Shown here piece by piece: positions 16,957 to 24,850 of a DNA stretch of 64,000 bases. A program made the position numbers and the translations under genes. The notes below the pieces were generated by a model. It was not told the DNA's origin, made no database searches, and worked only from the letters and a program-made list of their open reading frames with translations. The DNA comes from CAVSWT01 sp963731745. Lineage in GTDB: Bacteria > Bacteroidota > Ignavibacteria > Ignavibacteriales > Ignavibacteriaceae. The stretch spans positions 169,942-233,941 of the forward strand of contig CAVSWT010000014.1 of the NCBI GenBank assembly GCA_963731745.1, written 5' to 3'. Within the stretch, counting starts at the first letter, position 1, and each line of letters opens with the position of its first letter.

Positions 16957-19446
16957 ATGAAAAAATTATCGCTGTCATCACAATTTTTCCTTTTTATTTT
17001 TTTGACCAATTTACATGCGCAAAGCTGGATAAGAATAAATCAGGTTGGCTATCTTCAACAGTCAAATAAAGTGGCTGTTCTCTGCAGCAAAGAAAACATC
17101 TCTCCTAAAAATTTTGAAGTTTGTGATGCTTTGACAGACGAAACAATTTACACCTCAACTAAAATTATTACTTACGGAGAATTCAGTCCATTTAAAAACA
17201 CTTTTAGATTAGATTTTTCTGAATTCAAAACCAAAGGAAGTTATTATTTAAAATGTGATGATGTTCGTTCTCCTAATTTTAAAATTTCAAATGATGCTTA
17301 TAATGGCTCTGCAGATTTTCTTTTGAAATACATGCGTCAGCAGCAATGCGGATACAATCCTTTGTTAAAAGACTCCTGTCATACTCATGATGGATTTATA
17401 ATTTATAATCCACCGAAAGATTCGCAATATATTAATGTTGTGGGTGGGTGGCATGATGCAAGTGATTATCTTCAGTATGTTACAACATCTGCTAATGCAG
17501 TTTTTCAAATGCTGTTTGCATATCAGCAAAACCCGGAATCATTTTCTGATAGTTTTGATAAGAATGGTGACTCTGGTTCAAATGGAATTCCTGATATTTT
17601 AGATCAAGCAAAATGGGGATTAGATTGGCTTGTAAAAATGAATCCTAGAGACAAAGAAATGTATAATCAAATTGCGGATGATAGAGACCACCAGGGGTTC
17701 AAACTTCCAAATTTAGATTCTATAAGTTATGGAATCGATTTAGAAAGGCCGGTTTATTTTTGTACCGGCAAACCGCAGGGAGTTTTTAAAAACAAAAATA
17801 GATCAACCGGAATTGCTTCAACTGCAGGTAAATATTCTTCGGCATTTGCTTTGGGTTCGAAGTTATTAAAAAAATACTATCCTGAATTTTCGGATAAAAT
17901 AAAAACCAAAGCTGTGGAAGCGTATAATTTTGGAAAAGAACATTCAGGAGTTTGTCAAACTGCACCATGCGTGTCCCCATATTTTTATGAGGAAGACAAC
18001 TGGGTTGACGATATGGAATTAGCCGCTGTTCAATTAAATCAACTTACAAAAGAAAAAAAATATTTGAAAGAAGCAGTAGATTACGGAAATCAAGAACCGG
18101 TTACTCCATGGATGGGAGCCGACACAGCAAGACATTATGAATGGTATCCGTTTTTAAATCTTGGACATTATTATCTTTCAAATTCCAACGACTCAAAAGC
18201 AAAGAAAGAGTTTATTAATTATTTAAGAGAAGGAATAGATAGCGTATATCAAAGAGGGAAATCAAATCCTTTTTTATTTGGTGTTCCGTTTATCTGGTGT
18301 TCAAATAATTTGGTTGCTGCAATTCTTACTCAATGCAGATTATATTTTAATTTAACAAATGATCCAACTTATCTTCCGATGGAAGCGGCTTTGCGCGATT
18401 GGCTGTTTGGTTGCAATCCATGGGGCACAAGCATGATTATTGGATATCCAGCAAACGGAGATTTCCCAGCAGATCCCCACTCTGCATTTACTGCAACAGC
18501 AAACTATAAAATTGACGGCGGCCTGGTTGACGGCCCAGTTTACACAAGCATTTTCAATCAGCTTAAAGGATTGACTTTACACCATCCCGATGAGTATGCG
18601 GAATTTCAATCAAATAGATTTGTATATCACGATGACTATGGCGATTATTCGACTAACGAACCAACCATGGATGGAACGGCAAGCCTAACTTATTATTTAT
18701 CTGCTCTTCAAAAAGAAGGAAATGTAAAAACAAATAAAGAGCTTGACTATAATCATGGAGCAATAATTAGAACAGATACAACCAAAAAAGAAATTCATCT
18801 TGTTTTTACAGGGCATGAATATGCCGATGGAATTGAGACTGTTAGAAAAACATTAAACAAACATAACATAAATGCAGCATTCTTTTTTACAGGAGATTTT
18901 TATAGGAATCCTAAATTCAAAAACATTATAGAAGAATTAAAAAATGACGGTGATTATTTAGGCGCGCATTCAGACAAGCATTTACTTTATGCTTCATGGG
19001 AAAACAGAGATTCGACTTTGGTAACGAAAGAAGAATTCATTAATGATTTAAAAGCAAATTATTTAGAAATGAAAAAGTTTGGGATAGAAAAAAACGATGC
19101 GCCTTATTTTCTTCCGCCTTTTGAATGGCACAATAATCAAATAAATGAATGGTGCAAAGAAGTTGGAATTACATTAATTAATTTTACTCCAGGAACTTCT
19201 TCAAATCAAGATTGGACTTATCCCGGCTTGGGAAAGCAGTATGTAAGCAGCGATACAATTTTTCAAAGAATAATTAATTATGAAAAGACAAAACCGAACG
19301 ACTTAAATGGTTTTATACTTTTAACTCATCCGGGAACCGATCCCAGAAGAGAAGATAAATTTTATAATAGGCTGGATGAATTGATTTCAACACTTGAAGC
19401 GAAAGGATATAAGTTTACTTTGGTATCTAAAGCTTTGGAGAATTAG
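16957..19446 (+). CDS. Secreted GH9 glycoside hydrolase fused to a polysaccharide-deacetylase-like domain
   Basis: An 829-residue exported enzyme. The signal peptide is about residues 1-21 (FFLFIFLTNLHAQ). A CelD-type Ig-like domain follows (WIRINQVGYLQQSNKVAVLC). The GH9 (alpha/alpha)6 barrel runs from about 110 to 590, with the nucleophile-region GGWHDASDYLQY (about 162) and the acid glutamate in YSTNEPTMDGTASL (about 566). A CE4-like NodB fold covers about 610-829, with GHEYADG in place of TFDDG, the metal pair GAHSDKH (about 668) and FLPPFEWHN. Such pairing suggests action on an amino-sugar polymer such as chitosan, though cellulose is possible. No T9SS or dockerin domain is seen. Confidence 0.9.
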   Translation: MKKLSLSSQFFLFIFLTNLHAQSWIRINQVGYLQQSNKVAVLCSKENISPKNFEVCDALTDETIYTSTKIITYGEFSPFKNTFRLDFSEFKTKGSYYLKCDDVRSPNFKISNDAYNGSADFLLKYMRQQQCGYNPLLKDSCHTHDGFIIYNPPKDSQYINVVGGWHDASDYLQYVTTSANAVFQMLFAYQQNPESFSDSFDKNGDSGSNGIPDILDQAKWGLDWLVKMNPRDKEMYNQIADDRDHQGFKLPNLDSISYGIDLERPVYFCTGKPQGVFKNKNRSTGIASTAGKYSSAFALGSKLLKKYYPEFSDKIKTKAVEAYNFGKEHSGVCQTAPCVSPYFYEEDNWVDDMELAAVQLNQLTKEKKYLKEAVDYGNQEPVTPWMGADTARHYEWYPFLNLGHYYLSNSNDSKAKKEFINYLREGIDSVYQRGKSNPFLFGVPFIWCSNNLVAAILTQCRLYFNLTNDPTYLPMEAALRDWLFGCNPWGTSMIIGYPANGDFPADPHSAFTATANYKIDGGLVDGPVYTSIFNQLKGLTLHHPDEYAEFQSNRFVYHDDYGDYSTNEPTMDGTASLTYYLSALQKEGNVKTNKELDYNHGAIIRTDTTKKEIHLVFTGHEYADGIETVRKTLNKHNINAAFFFTGDFYRNPKFKNIIEELKNDGDYLGAHSDKHLLYASWENRDSTLVTKEEFINDLKANYLEMKKFGIEKNDAPYFLPPFEWHNNQINEWCKEVGITLINFTPGTSSNQDWTYPGLGKQYVSSDTIFQRIINYEKTKPNDLNGFILLTHPGTDPRREDKFYNRLDELISTLEAKGYKFTLVSKALEN

Positions 19447-20181
19447 TTCTTTAGTTTTTCAATCAGTTCTTTCATACTGTCATAATGAGAACCGCGCCAA
19501 TATATTTTATCACAGCTCTTGCAGTATAAAAAATCATTATGTGCCGCTTTAACTTTTGGAGGAAGGCGGTCAATTATTTTTTCTTTTTCAATCTTTTCTA
19601 AAACAGAATTGCATTCAACACAGCGGCGTAAATTCTTTAATCAGATTTTTTAAATCAAATCGTTTTACTACTTCTTCAACTTGCTTAACCGGGTTTGTAT
19701 TTCTAACCCAATAGCCGCGGGTTACTTCGCTTCGTTTTAAAATTCCAACATCTCTTGTAAGGATGGCTCTTTTTTCTTCCAAAGAAATTTTTACTATTTC
19801 TTGATCCGAAAAATCATTTCTATAGTTCGTATCAAAGCCAAGCATCCTTAAATACCTGGCAAGAGTTCCAAGATGAACATCTAAAATAAATTTTGGTTCT
19901 CTTAATGGTTCAGGCCGGAGCTTTTGTAGATTGGAAATATCGATTGATTCGAAAACGGGATAAACACTTATATCATCGCCGCCATTTATGATATAAGAAA
20001 AATCTTTTGATTCACCATTTACTAAAATTAAATCTACTTCTGTGTGCGGCACACCTAAAGATTCAATTACATCTTTTATAGATGCACGGTCGATGAAATT
20101 ATGTTCAAATCTTTTCTTTCTTTTTTCTTTCGGAAGGAAATCGTTTAACTCTTCATAAAATCTAAAAGTTGCTTTATGCAT
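19443..20181 (-). pseudogene. Mut7-C RNase-domain protein with N-terminal ubiquitin-like domain, frameshifted before the zinc ribbon
   Basis: The N-terminal ~85 residues look like the ubiquitin/ThiS-like domain often fused to Mut7-C (ATFRFYEELNDFLPKEKR, LILVNGE). The PIN-like Mut7-C domain follows (FILDVHLGTLARYLRMLGFD, RAILTRDVGILKRSEV). The frame stops at 19615, but another frame continues RRCVECNSVLEKIEKE and LYCKSCDKIYWRGSHYDSM to a stop at 19443, giving the CxxC...CxxC ribbon that ends all full-length members. One surplus base at about 19626-19632 explains the break. Its stop overlaps the end of the convergent GH9 gene by 4 bp. Confidence 0.8.
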
Positions 20182-20232
20182 ATTTTAAAAAATGGACTTT
20201 TTTAAGATGGAGTCTGTTACTAAATACAAACC

Positions 20233-20311
20233 TGTCATTTCGAACGAGTCTTCGAGAGAGAAATCTTTCAAATTATTGCGGAAAAGATTTCTCCCTTGGG
20301 TCGAAATGACA
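20233..20311 (+). repeat. 79-bp imperfect palindromic repeat, copy 1
   Basis: It begins TGTCATTTCGAACGAGTC and ends GGTCGAAATGACA, so the outer 10-11 bases are complementary, with GAGAAATCTTT and AGATTTCTCCCT forming an inner pair. A second copy of the same length lies in opposite orientation at 63903-63981. The arms are conserved and about 16 central bases vary. It fills most of the gap between the Mut7-C and aldo/keto reductase genes. It looks like a REP/MITE-type element. Confidence 0.85.
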
Positions 20312-20367
20312 TTTGCTGTTGTGAAGTAATGCTTTCGAAAAAAAACGTTCTGTTAATTAATTAGAAG

Positions 20368-21354
20368 TTAAAACGGCTTATTATAATCTTTAAATATGTC
20401 TTTAATAAAATTAAACTCGTCATCCGACAATGGATTATCAGCTTGTGCAAGATTTGCTTTTACCTGCTTCAAATTTCTAAAGCCGGGAATAACTGCTCCA
20501 ACAACTTTATAATGAAGCAAATACTGCAAAGCCATTCTTGATAAATCTTCAACGGAAGAACCAAATTTATTTTTTAGCTTTTCTAGTTTTGGTTCAAGCT
20601 TTGTTAAATTCTCAACAGAAAATCTTTTTGCATTTTTACGATGGTCGCCGTCATCAAATTTAGGCGGTTTATCTTTATTATATTTATCAAGCAGCAGGCC
20701 TTGTGCAAGCGGACTGTAGGCTACATAGGATATTTTATTTTTTTCTATCAGATCACGGGTTTTTGTTCCTTTAGGTAAGAGATAATCATTTAAAGCGCTT
20801 GATGAGCTTTGAATAACTTCTGGCTTAACTTTGGGAATTAAAAAAGCATATTCCTCATCATCCTTTGCGCACTGTCCTATAATTCTAATTTTGCCTTCTT
20901 CTTTTAACCTGTACATAACTTCAACAGCATCATCAACAAACTTATAATTCTCTCCGAAGTTTGCATGATGGAAATAATAAATATCAATGTATTCCCGCTT
21001 CAAATTAATTAATGATTGTTCGCATTGATGGCGGATATGCGCAGGCTCATAAGCATGTTCTGCTGTCCCTGGGAACCATCCGATTTTAGAAGAGATGATA
21101 AAATCCTTGGAACGGTTTCCGAGAATTCTTGAAAGCATTCTTTCAGCCCTGCCATTGCCGTATACATCAGCATTGTCAAAATGCGTAACGCCATTATCAA
21201 TTGCATAGTTTATTGCTTCTGCAATTTCTTTTTCATTTACGTCTGCCCAGCCGTTTGGGGTTCCGTTCACCCAATTGAGTCCGCCCATTGTCCAGCAGCC
21301 AAGACTTATTTCCGAAACTTCAATATCTGTTTTCCCTATTTTTCTATATTTCAT
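20368..21354 (-). CDS. Aldo/keto reductase
   Basis: A 328-residue NADPH-dependent reductase with the (beta/alpha)8 fold. The catalytic tetrad is visible: Asp and Tyr in THFDNADVYGNGRAE, Lys in IISSKIGWFPG, and His in DIYYFHHANFG. The N-terminus MKYRKIGKTDIEVSEISLGC is typical of the YdhF/Tas-like branch, and VVGAVIPGFRNLKQVKANL near the C-terminus binds cofactor. AAGGAG lies 7 bp before the ATG. Substrate cannot be told from sequence. The YjbR gene stop lies 43 bp upstream, so the two may be co-transcribed. Confidence 0.92.
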   Translation of the reverse strand: MKYRKIGKTDIEVSEISLGCWTMGGLNWVNGTPNGWADVNEKEIAEAINYAIDNGVTHFDNADVYGNGRAERMLSRILGNRSKDFIISSKIGWFPGTAEHAYEPAHIRHQCEQSLINLKREYIDIYYFHHANFGENYKFVDDAVEVMYRLKEEGKIRIIGQCAKDDEEYAFLIPKVKPEVIQSSSSALNDYLLPKGTKTRDLIEKNKISYVAYSPLAQGLLLDKYNKDKPPKFDDGDHRKNAKRFSVENLTKLEPKLEKLKNKFGSSVEDLSRMALQYLLHYKVVGAVIPGFRNLKQVKANLAQADNPLSDDEFNFIKDIFKDYNKPF

Positions 21355-21397
21355 TTTTTCTCCTTAAGATTCAAAAGTTTTTCTTTGTCGCTTTTCT

Positions 21398-21716
21398 TTA
21401 ATCCATTAACAACCAGTCATAAGAGTGGTCAATTAATTCTAAAATAAAATTATTTTTTAAAGTTCCATTCAAGGTCAATTGTGTTCCAATGTTTTTTATT
21501 CATATGATAGCCTGGCTGAATTTCATCATATCTTTCTCGCAACTCAATTGCTTTTTCCGGATCACATTTTACGTTAATACTAATGGGAGGAGTTAAGCTG
21601 GCAATTAAAAATATTTTTCCCATTACCTTGTAAACAGGTGAGTCTTCGTTAAAGGGAAGTTCTTCTGTAACTCCATTTTTCTTTAAACAATACTCGCGTA
21701 TAAATTCGAGATGCAT
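21398..21716 (-). pseudogene. MmcQ/YjbR family protein, frameshifted near the C-terminus
   Basis: The start MHLEFIREYCLKKNGVTEE, the core VYKVMGKIFLIASL and KCDPEKAIELRERYDEI, and the signature PGYHMNKKHWNTIDL identify the YjbR (CyaY-like fold) family, whose members are small putative DNA-binding proteins of about 105-120 residues. The first frame stops after 88 residues at 21450. A second frame supplies NGTLKNNFILELIDHSYDWL and stops at 21398, giving the expected length. One surplus base near 21470 separates them. Function of the family is poorly known. Confidence 0.8.
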
Positions 21717-21769
21717 GGTGATAGGTCAAAATTCAAAAGTTAAAAACCAAAGTGAAAAATATTAAAAGT

Positions 21770-22693
21770 CTAATTCTTTTTCATCCAATTTACAGTATCT
21801 TTTATTCCTTCAGCATAGCTGGTTGGTTTAAAGTTAAATTTTTTTTCAAACTTGCTGCTGTCAAATAGATAATCAGAATCGTATTGATACAGCATCTCTT
21901 TCATTTCTTTTAAACTTTTATTGAACAATCCCATTGACTTTAATATAAATTTTGGAAGCACAGTATATTTCGGCGGTTTGTTAAATTCTTTTGTACAAAG
22001 TTCAATTATCTCTTTTCCGGTTAAAACATTTTTGTCTGTTGGTAAATGCCATATTTGATTGTAAGCATCAGGAGTGTTTCCAAGCAGTGCTGTTGCTTTG
22101 CCTGCATCCAAAGTATATGTGAATGAATGTTTAACTTTATCATTTATCATCCACGTCGGCTTTTTGCCTTTTAATAGATTGTCCAAAACCAAAAAGTTTA
22201 TAGGCGCTTGTGCTTTTGGTCCATAAAAATCAGCAGCACGCGCAATGATTGCCTGCAGTTTTCCTTTTTCAACTTCGTCTAAAATCATTTCGGAAATTTG
22301 TTTTCTTACTTTTCCTTTTTCGCTGGTTGGTATATGTGGAGTTTCTTCCGTCATCCAGCCGTTAACTTTTCCATAAGAATATACGTTATCAAAAAAAACT
22401 AGCTTTGAATTATGTTTTTCACAGGCATCAATTACATTCTGCATAATCTTCGGCCATAGTTCGCGCCATACGTTTATCTCGTATGCTAATCCTACAGTCA
22501 GATAAACAACATCGGAGCCCTTTACAGCTTCAGATACTTTTTCGCGATCAGCTAAATCTGCAGGAAATAACTCATCGGTGGAATTTATTATTTTAGGATT
22601 ACGGCTCACGAGCCTAATTTTATTGGTAAATTTTGGCAGTTCTTGCGCTAAGCTTGTCCCTATTACTCCTGATGATCCGAGAATTGTTTGCAT
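21770..22693 (-). CDS. NAD(P)-dependent epimerase/dehydratase-like SDR
   Basis: A 307-residue atypical short-chain dehydrogenase/reductase with an N-terminal Rossmann fold (MQTILGSSGVIGTSLAQEL) in which the GxxGxxG motif reads GSSGVIG. Further fold markers are DVVYLTVGL, SKLVFFDNVYSYG (the Tyr in place of the classic YxxxK), and IIARAADFYGP. Its C-terminal half is an SDR substrate domain (LPKFILKSMGLFNKS). It has 307 residues and no neighbour that reveals a substrate. The YjbR-like gene begins 53 bp downstream of its stop. Confidence 0.85.
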   Translation of the reverse strand: MQTILGSSGVIGTSLAQELPKFTNKIRLVSRNPKIINSTDELFPADLADREKVSEAVKGSDVVYLTVGLAYEINVWRELWPKIMQNVIDACEKHNSKLVFFDNVYSYGKVNGWMTEETPHIPTSEKGKVRKQISEMILDEVEKGKLQAIIARAADFYGPKAQAPINFLVLDNLLKGKKPTWMINDKVKHSFTYTLDAGKATALLGNTPDAYNQIWHLPTDKNVLTGKEIIELCTKEFNKPPKYTVLPKFILKSMGLFNKSLKEMKEMLYQYDSDYLFDSSKFEKKFNFKPTSYAEGIKDTVNWMKKN

Positions 22694-22948
22694 ATAATAT
22701 ATTAAGTATGATATGAATAAAAATTAAAAATCTTTTAGTTTGAATTTTTTATTACTACAAAAGAATTTTACTAAAGTTGTGATTTAAGAGATAAAATGAA
22801 ACTAAATTGAAATGCTTTGTGCTTTAAATCACAAAAATAATCCTTTCCTTATGACCAGCAGCATCGTAAAAAAAAATGGTATTGCAATTATTTTCTTTTA
22901 CCTATAAGATAATATCTGTTGATATGTTAAAATGAAAGGAGACAAATT

Positions 22949-23263
22949 ATGTGGCAAGGATGGATAGATATAGCAGTAGGTGTATGGTTGATAGTTTGCG
23001 GATTTGTCCCTGGCTTGCAATCATCTGCCAGCATGGTAGTTGGTGGAGCGGTTGCGACTGTATTCGGCTTTTGGGGTGCAGGCAGAACAAATGGCTGGCA
23101 GGGAACGATTAATGGTTTAATAGGAATCTGGCTGCTTTTAAGTGCAATCGTATTCTTATTAGTTGTTCCGTGGAATTTTTTCCTTTCCGGAATTATAATC
23201 GGTGCGCTGGCTATCTGGAATGTAGCACAAAATCCCGGTGAGACTATAGCACACACACATTAA
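22949..23263 (+). CDS. SPW-repeat small membrane protein
   Basis: A 104-residue integral membrane protein made of two related halves, each with Trp-rich paired helices: MWQGWIDIAVGVWLIVCGF and NGWQGTINGLIGIWLLLSA. This matches the SPW repeat pattern. Four transmembrane helices are predicted. GAAAGGAG lies 6 bp before the ATG, and an excellent terminator follows 20 bp after the stop. The function of such proteins is unknown. Confidence 0.75.
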   Translation: MWQGWIDIAVGVWLIVCGFVPGLQSSASMVVGGAVATVFGFWGAGRTNGWQGTINGLIGIWLLLSAIVFLLVVPWNFFLSGIIIGALAIWNVAQNPGETIAHTH

Positions 23264-23282
23264 TTATAACCTAAAACATAAA

Positions 23283-23315
23283 AAAACATCCTCCTTTAAT
23301 ATGGGAGGATGTTTT
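23283..23315. terminator. Bidirectional Rho-independent terminator between the SPW gene and hemB
   Basis: AAAACATCCTCC pairs perfectly with GGAGGATGTTTT over a 9-base loop, with T runs on both strands (T6 on the minus strand). It lies between two convergent genes and can serve both. Confidence 0.92.
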
Positions 23316-23396
23316 ATTCTATAAGAATCTTTTTCTATTCATTTGATTACCGGTTTAGTTTACACTTTCACCAACTCTTCTGTAAATTCTAATTAA

Positions 23397-24383
23397 TCAT
23401 CTTTTATTTTTATCAATCCATCTCGCAACGTCTTTCGCAAAATAAGTTAAAAACATATCGGCGCCTGCACGTTTAATTGCAATTAAAGATTCGAGCATAA
23501 CTCGTTCTTCATCAATCCATCCATTTATTCCGGCAGCTTTTATCATGGCATATTCCCCGCTGACTTGATACGCTGCGGTGGGCATTCCAAATTTATCTTT
23601 AACTCTTCTAATTATATCTAAATAAGCCCCGGCTGGTTTTACCATAACAATGTCCGCGCCTTCTTCAATATCGGATTCGACCTCCCTAATAGCTTCGTCG
23701 CTGTTTCCAATATCCATTTGATGTGAGCGTCTATCTCCAAAAGCTGGAGCAGATTCAGCGGCATCTCTAAATGGACCATAATAACCAGAAGAATATTTAG
23801 CAGCGTAACTCATAATAGGAATTTTTGTGTATCCTTTGTAATCAAGCGCTTTCCTAATTGCGGCAACTCTTCCATCCATCATGTCGCTCGGAGCTATTAT
23901 ATCTGCACCTGCTTCTGCATGAGAGACCGCTTCTTTCGCCAGAAGGCTGACCGTTTCATCATTTAAAATATCTTCGCCGTCTAAAACTCCGCAATGGCCG
24001 TGAGAAGTGTATTCACAAAGACAGACATCGGTTATTACCAAAAGATTTTTTACTTCTGCTTTTATTGCTCTAACTGCTTTTTGAATTATTCCATTCGGGT
24101 CATAAGCTTCGGAACCTTTTTCGTCTTTGTGTTCTGGTATTCCAAATAAAATTACAGCGGGCAGGCCAAGTGATTCTACTTCTTTACACTCTTCAACTAA
24201 CTTATCAATTGATAATTGAAATACTCCCGGCATAGATTTAATTTCTTTTTTGATCTTTTCTCCAGGGACAACAAATAAAGGATATATCAAATCATTTTTT
24301 GATAATTCAGTTTCCCGGACCATGTCTCTTATTAAAGGATTATATCTTAATCGTCTTAATCTTTTTGTTGGAAAATTTGCCAT
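23397..24383 (-). CDS. hemB: Delta-aminolevulinic acid dehydratase (porphobilinogen synthase)
   Basis: Condenses two 5-aminolevulinate molecules to porphobilinogen. Signatures are RRLRYNPLIRDMVRETEL, the zinc cysteines in TDVCLCEYTSHGHCGVLD, the Schiff-base lysines in MSYAAKYSSGYYGPFRDA and IVMVKPAGAYLDIIR, and QVSGEYAMIKAAG. At 328 residues it is full length and of the Cys-rich zinc-dependent type. GGAGCAAAG precedes the ATG. A four-helix-bundle cassette separates it from hemG, and the cassette's left repeat ends a few bases before the hemB Shine-Dalgarno. Confidence 0.97.
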   Translation of the reverse strand: MANFPTKRLRRLRYNPLIRDMVRETELSKNDLIYPLFVVPGEKIKKEIKSMPGVFQLSIDKLVEECKEVESLGLPAVILFGIPEHKDEKGSEAYDPNGIIQKAVRAIKAEVKNLLVITDVCLCEYTSHGHCGVLDGEDILNDETVSLLAKEAVSHAEAGADIIAPSDMMDGRVAAIRKALDYKGYTKIPIMSYAAKYSSGYYGPFRDAAESAPAFGDRRSHQMDIGNSDEAIREVESDIEEGADIVMVKPAGAYLDIIRRVKDKFGMPTAAYQVSGEYAMIKAAGINGWIDEERVMLESLIAIKRAGADMFLTYFAKDVARWIDKNKR

Positions 24384-24400
24384 CTTTGCTCCTTCGTGCG

Positions 24401-24433
24401 CAATTAAAAATTAAAAATGTATAATTAACAATT
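24401..24433 (+). repeat. Left 33-bp inverted repeat of the four-helix-bundle cassette
   Basis: It starts CAATTAAAAATTAA and is the reverse complement of 24818-24850 at 30 of 33 positions. It lies 18 bp upstream of hemB and just touches the stop codon of the four-helix-bundle gene. Confidence 0.85.
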
Positions 24434-24815
24434 ATTTTAAATTTAGTTTTGTTTTTTTAATTATTGATACCAATAGTTTTATGATTTCTTTGCAATCATC
24501 ATAAATGCTTTTATAATATTCTTCTTTTAAATGATCCGTTTCTTTTAGTAACTTAATCCAATATTCTGTTTCAAATGCTTCTTTAAGGGCAATTTGTAAT
24601 TTATGTATAAAATCTTTTTTTGATGAAGCGTATTGTGATTCAGAAATATTTGCTCCGACCGAAGTCCCGCTTCTTAATAATTGTTTATAAAGAGCTTCAA
24701 GTTTTATATCATGTTCTAGTAAATATGAATAAAGATTAACAATACGTTTTGAAAAATTAAAACTTTTATTAAGAATTACATTTCCATATTCGACGGACTT
24801 TTCAAATACAAACAT
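24432..24815 (-). CDS. Four-helix-bundle protein (23S rRNA intervening-sequence family)
   Basis: A 127-residue all-helical protein of the TIGR02436/IVS family, known from open reading frames inside 23S rRNA intervening sequences and also found alone in many Bacteroidota. Diagnostic segments are FEKSVEYGNVILNKSFNF, LYKQLLRSGTSVGANISES, and KDFIHKLQIALKEAFETEYW. It lies between hemG and hemB, unrelated in function to either. The gene is bracketed almost exactly by 33-bp inverted repeats (24401-24433 and 24818-24850), which points to a compact mobile cassette. Biochemical role unknown; relatives such as Avd bind nucleic acid. Confidence 0.88.
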   Translation of the reverse strand: MFVFEKSVEYGNVILNKSFNFSKRIVNLYSYLLEHDIKLEALYKQLLRSGTSVGANISESQYASSKKDFIHKLQIALKEAFETEYWIKLLKETDHLKEEYYKSIYDDCKEIIKLLVSIIKKTKLNLK

Positions 24816-24817
24816 TA

Positions 24818-24850
24818 AATTTTTAATTATTCATTGTTAATTTTTAATTG
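24818..24850 (-). repeat. Right 33-bp inverted repeat of the four-helix-bundle cassette
   Basis: The partner of 24401-24433, with three mismatches. It ends AATTTTTAATTG on the plus strand. It overlaps the hemG 3' end and encodes the last residues and the stop codon of that gene (ending ...AIKN). Confidence 0.85.

Noticed and set aside
24401..24850. A full transposon or IS element at the four-helix-bundle gene
   Set aside because: The inverted repeats are clear, but there is no transposase and no obvious target-site duplication, so only a cassette is claimed.
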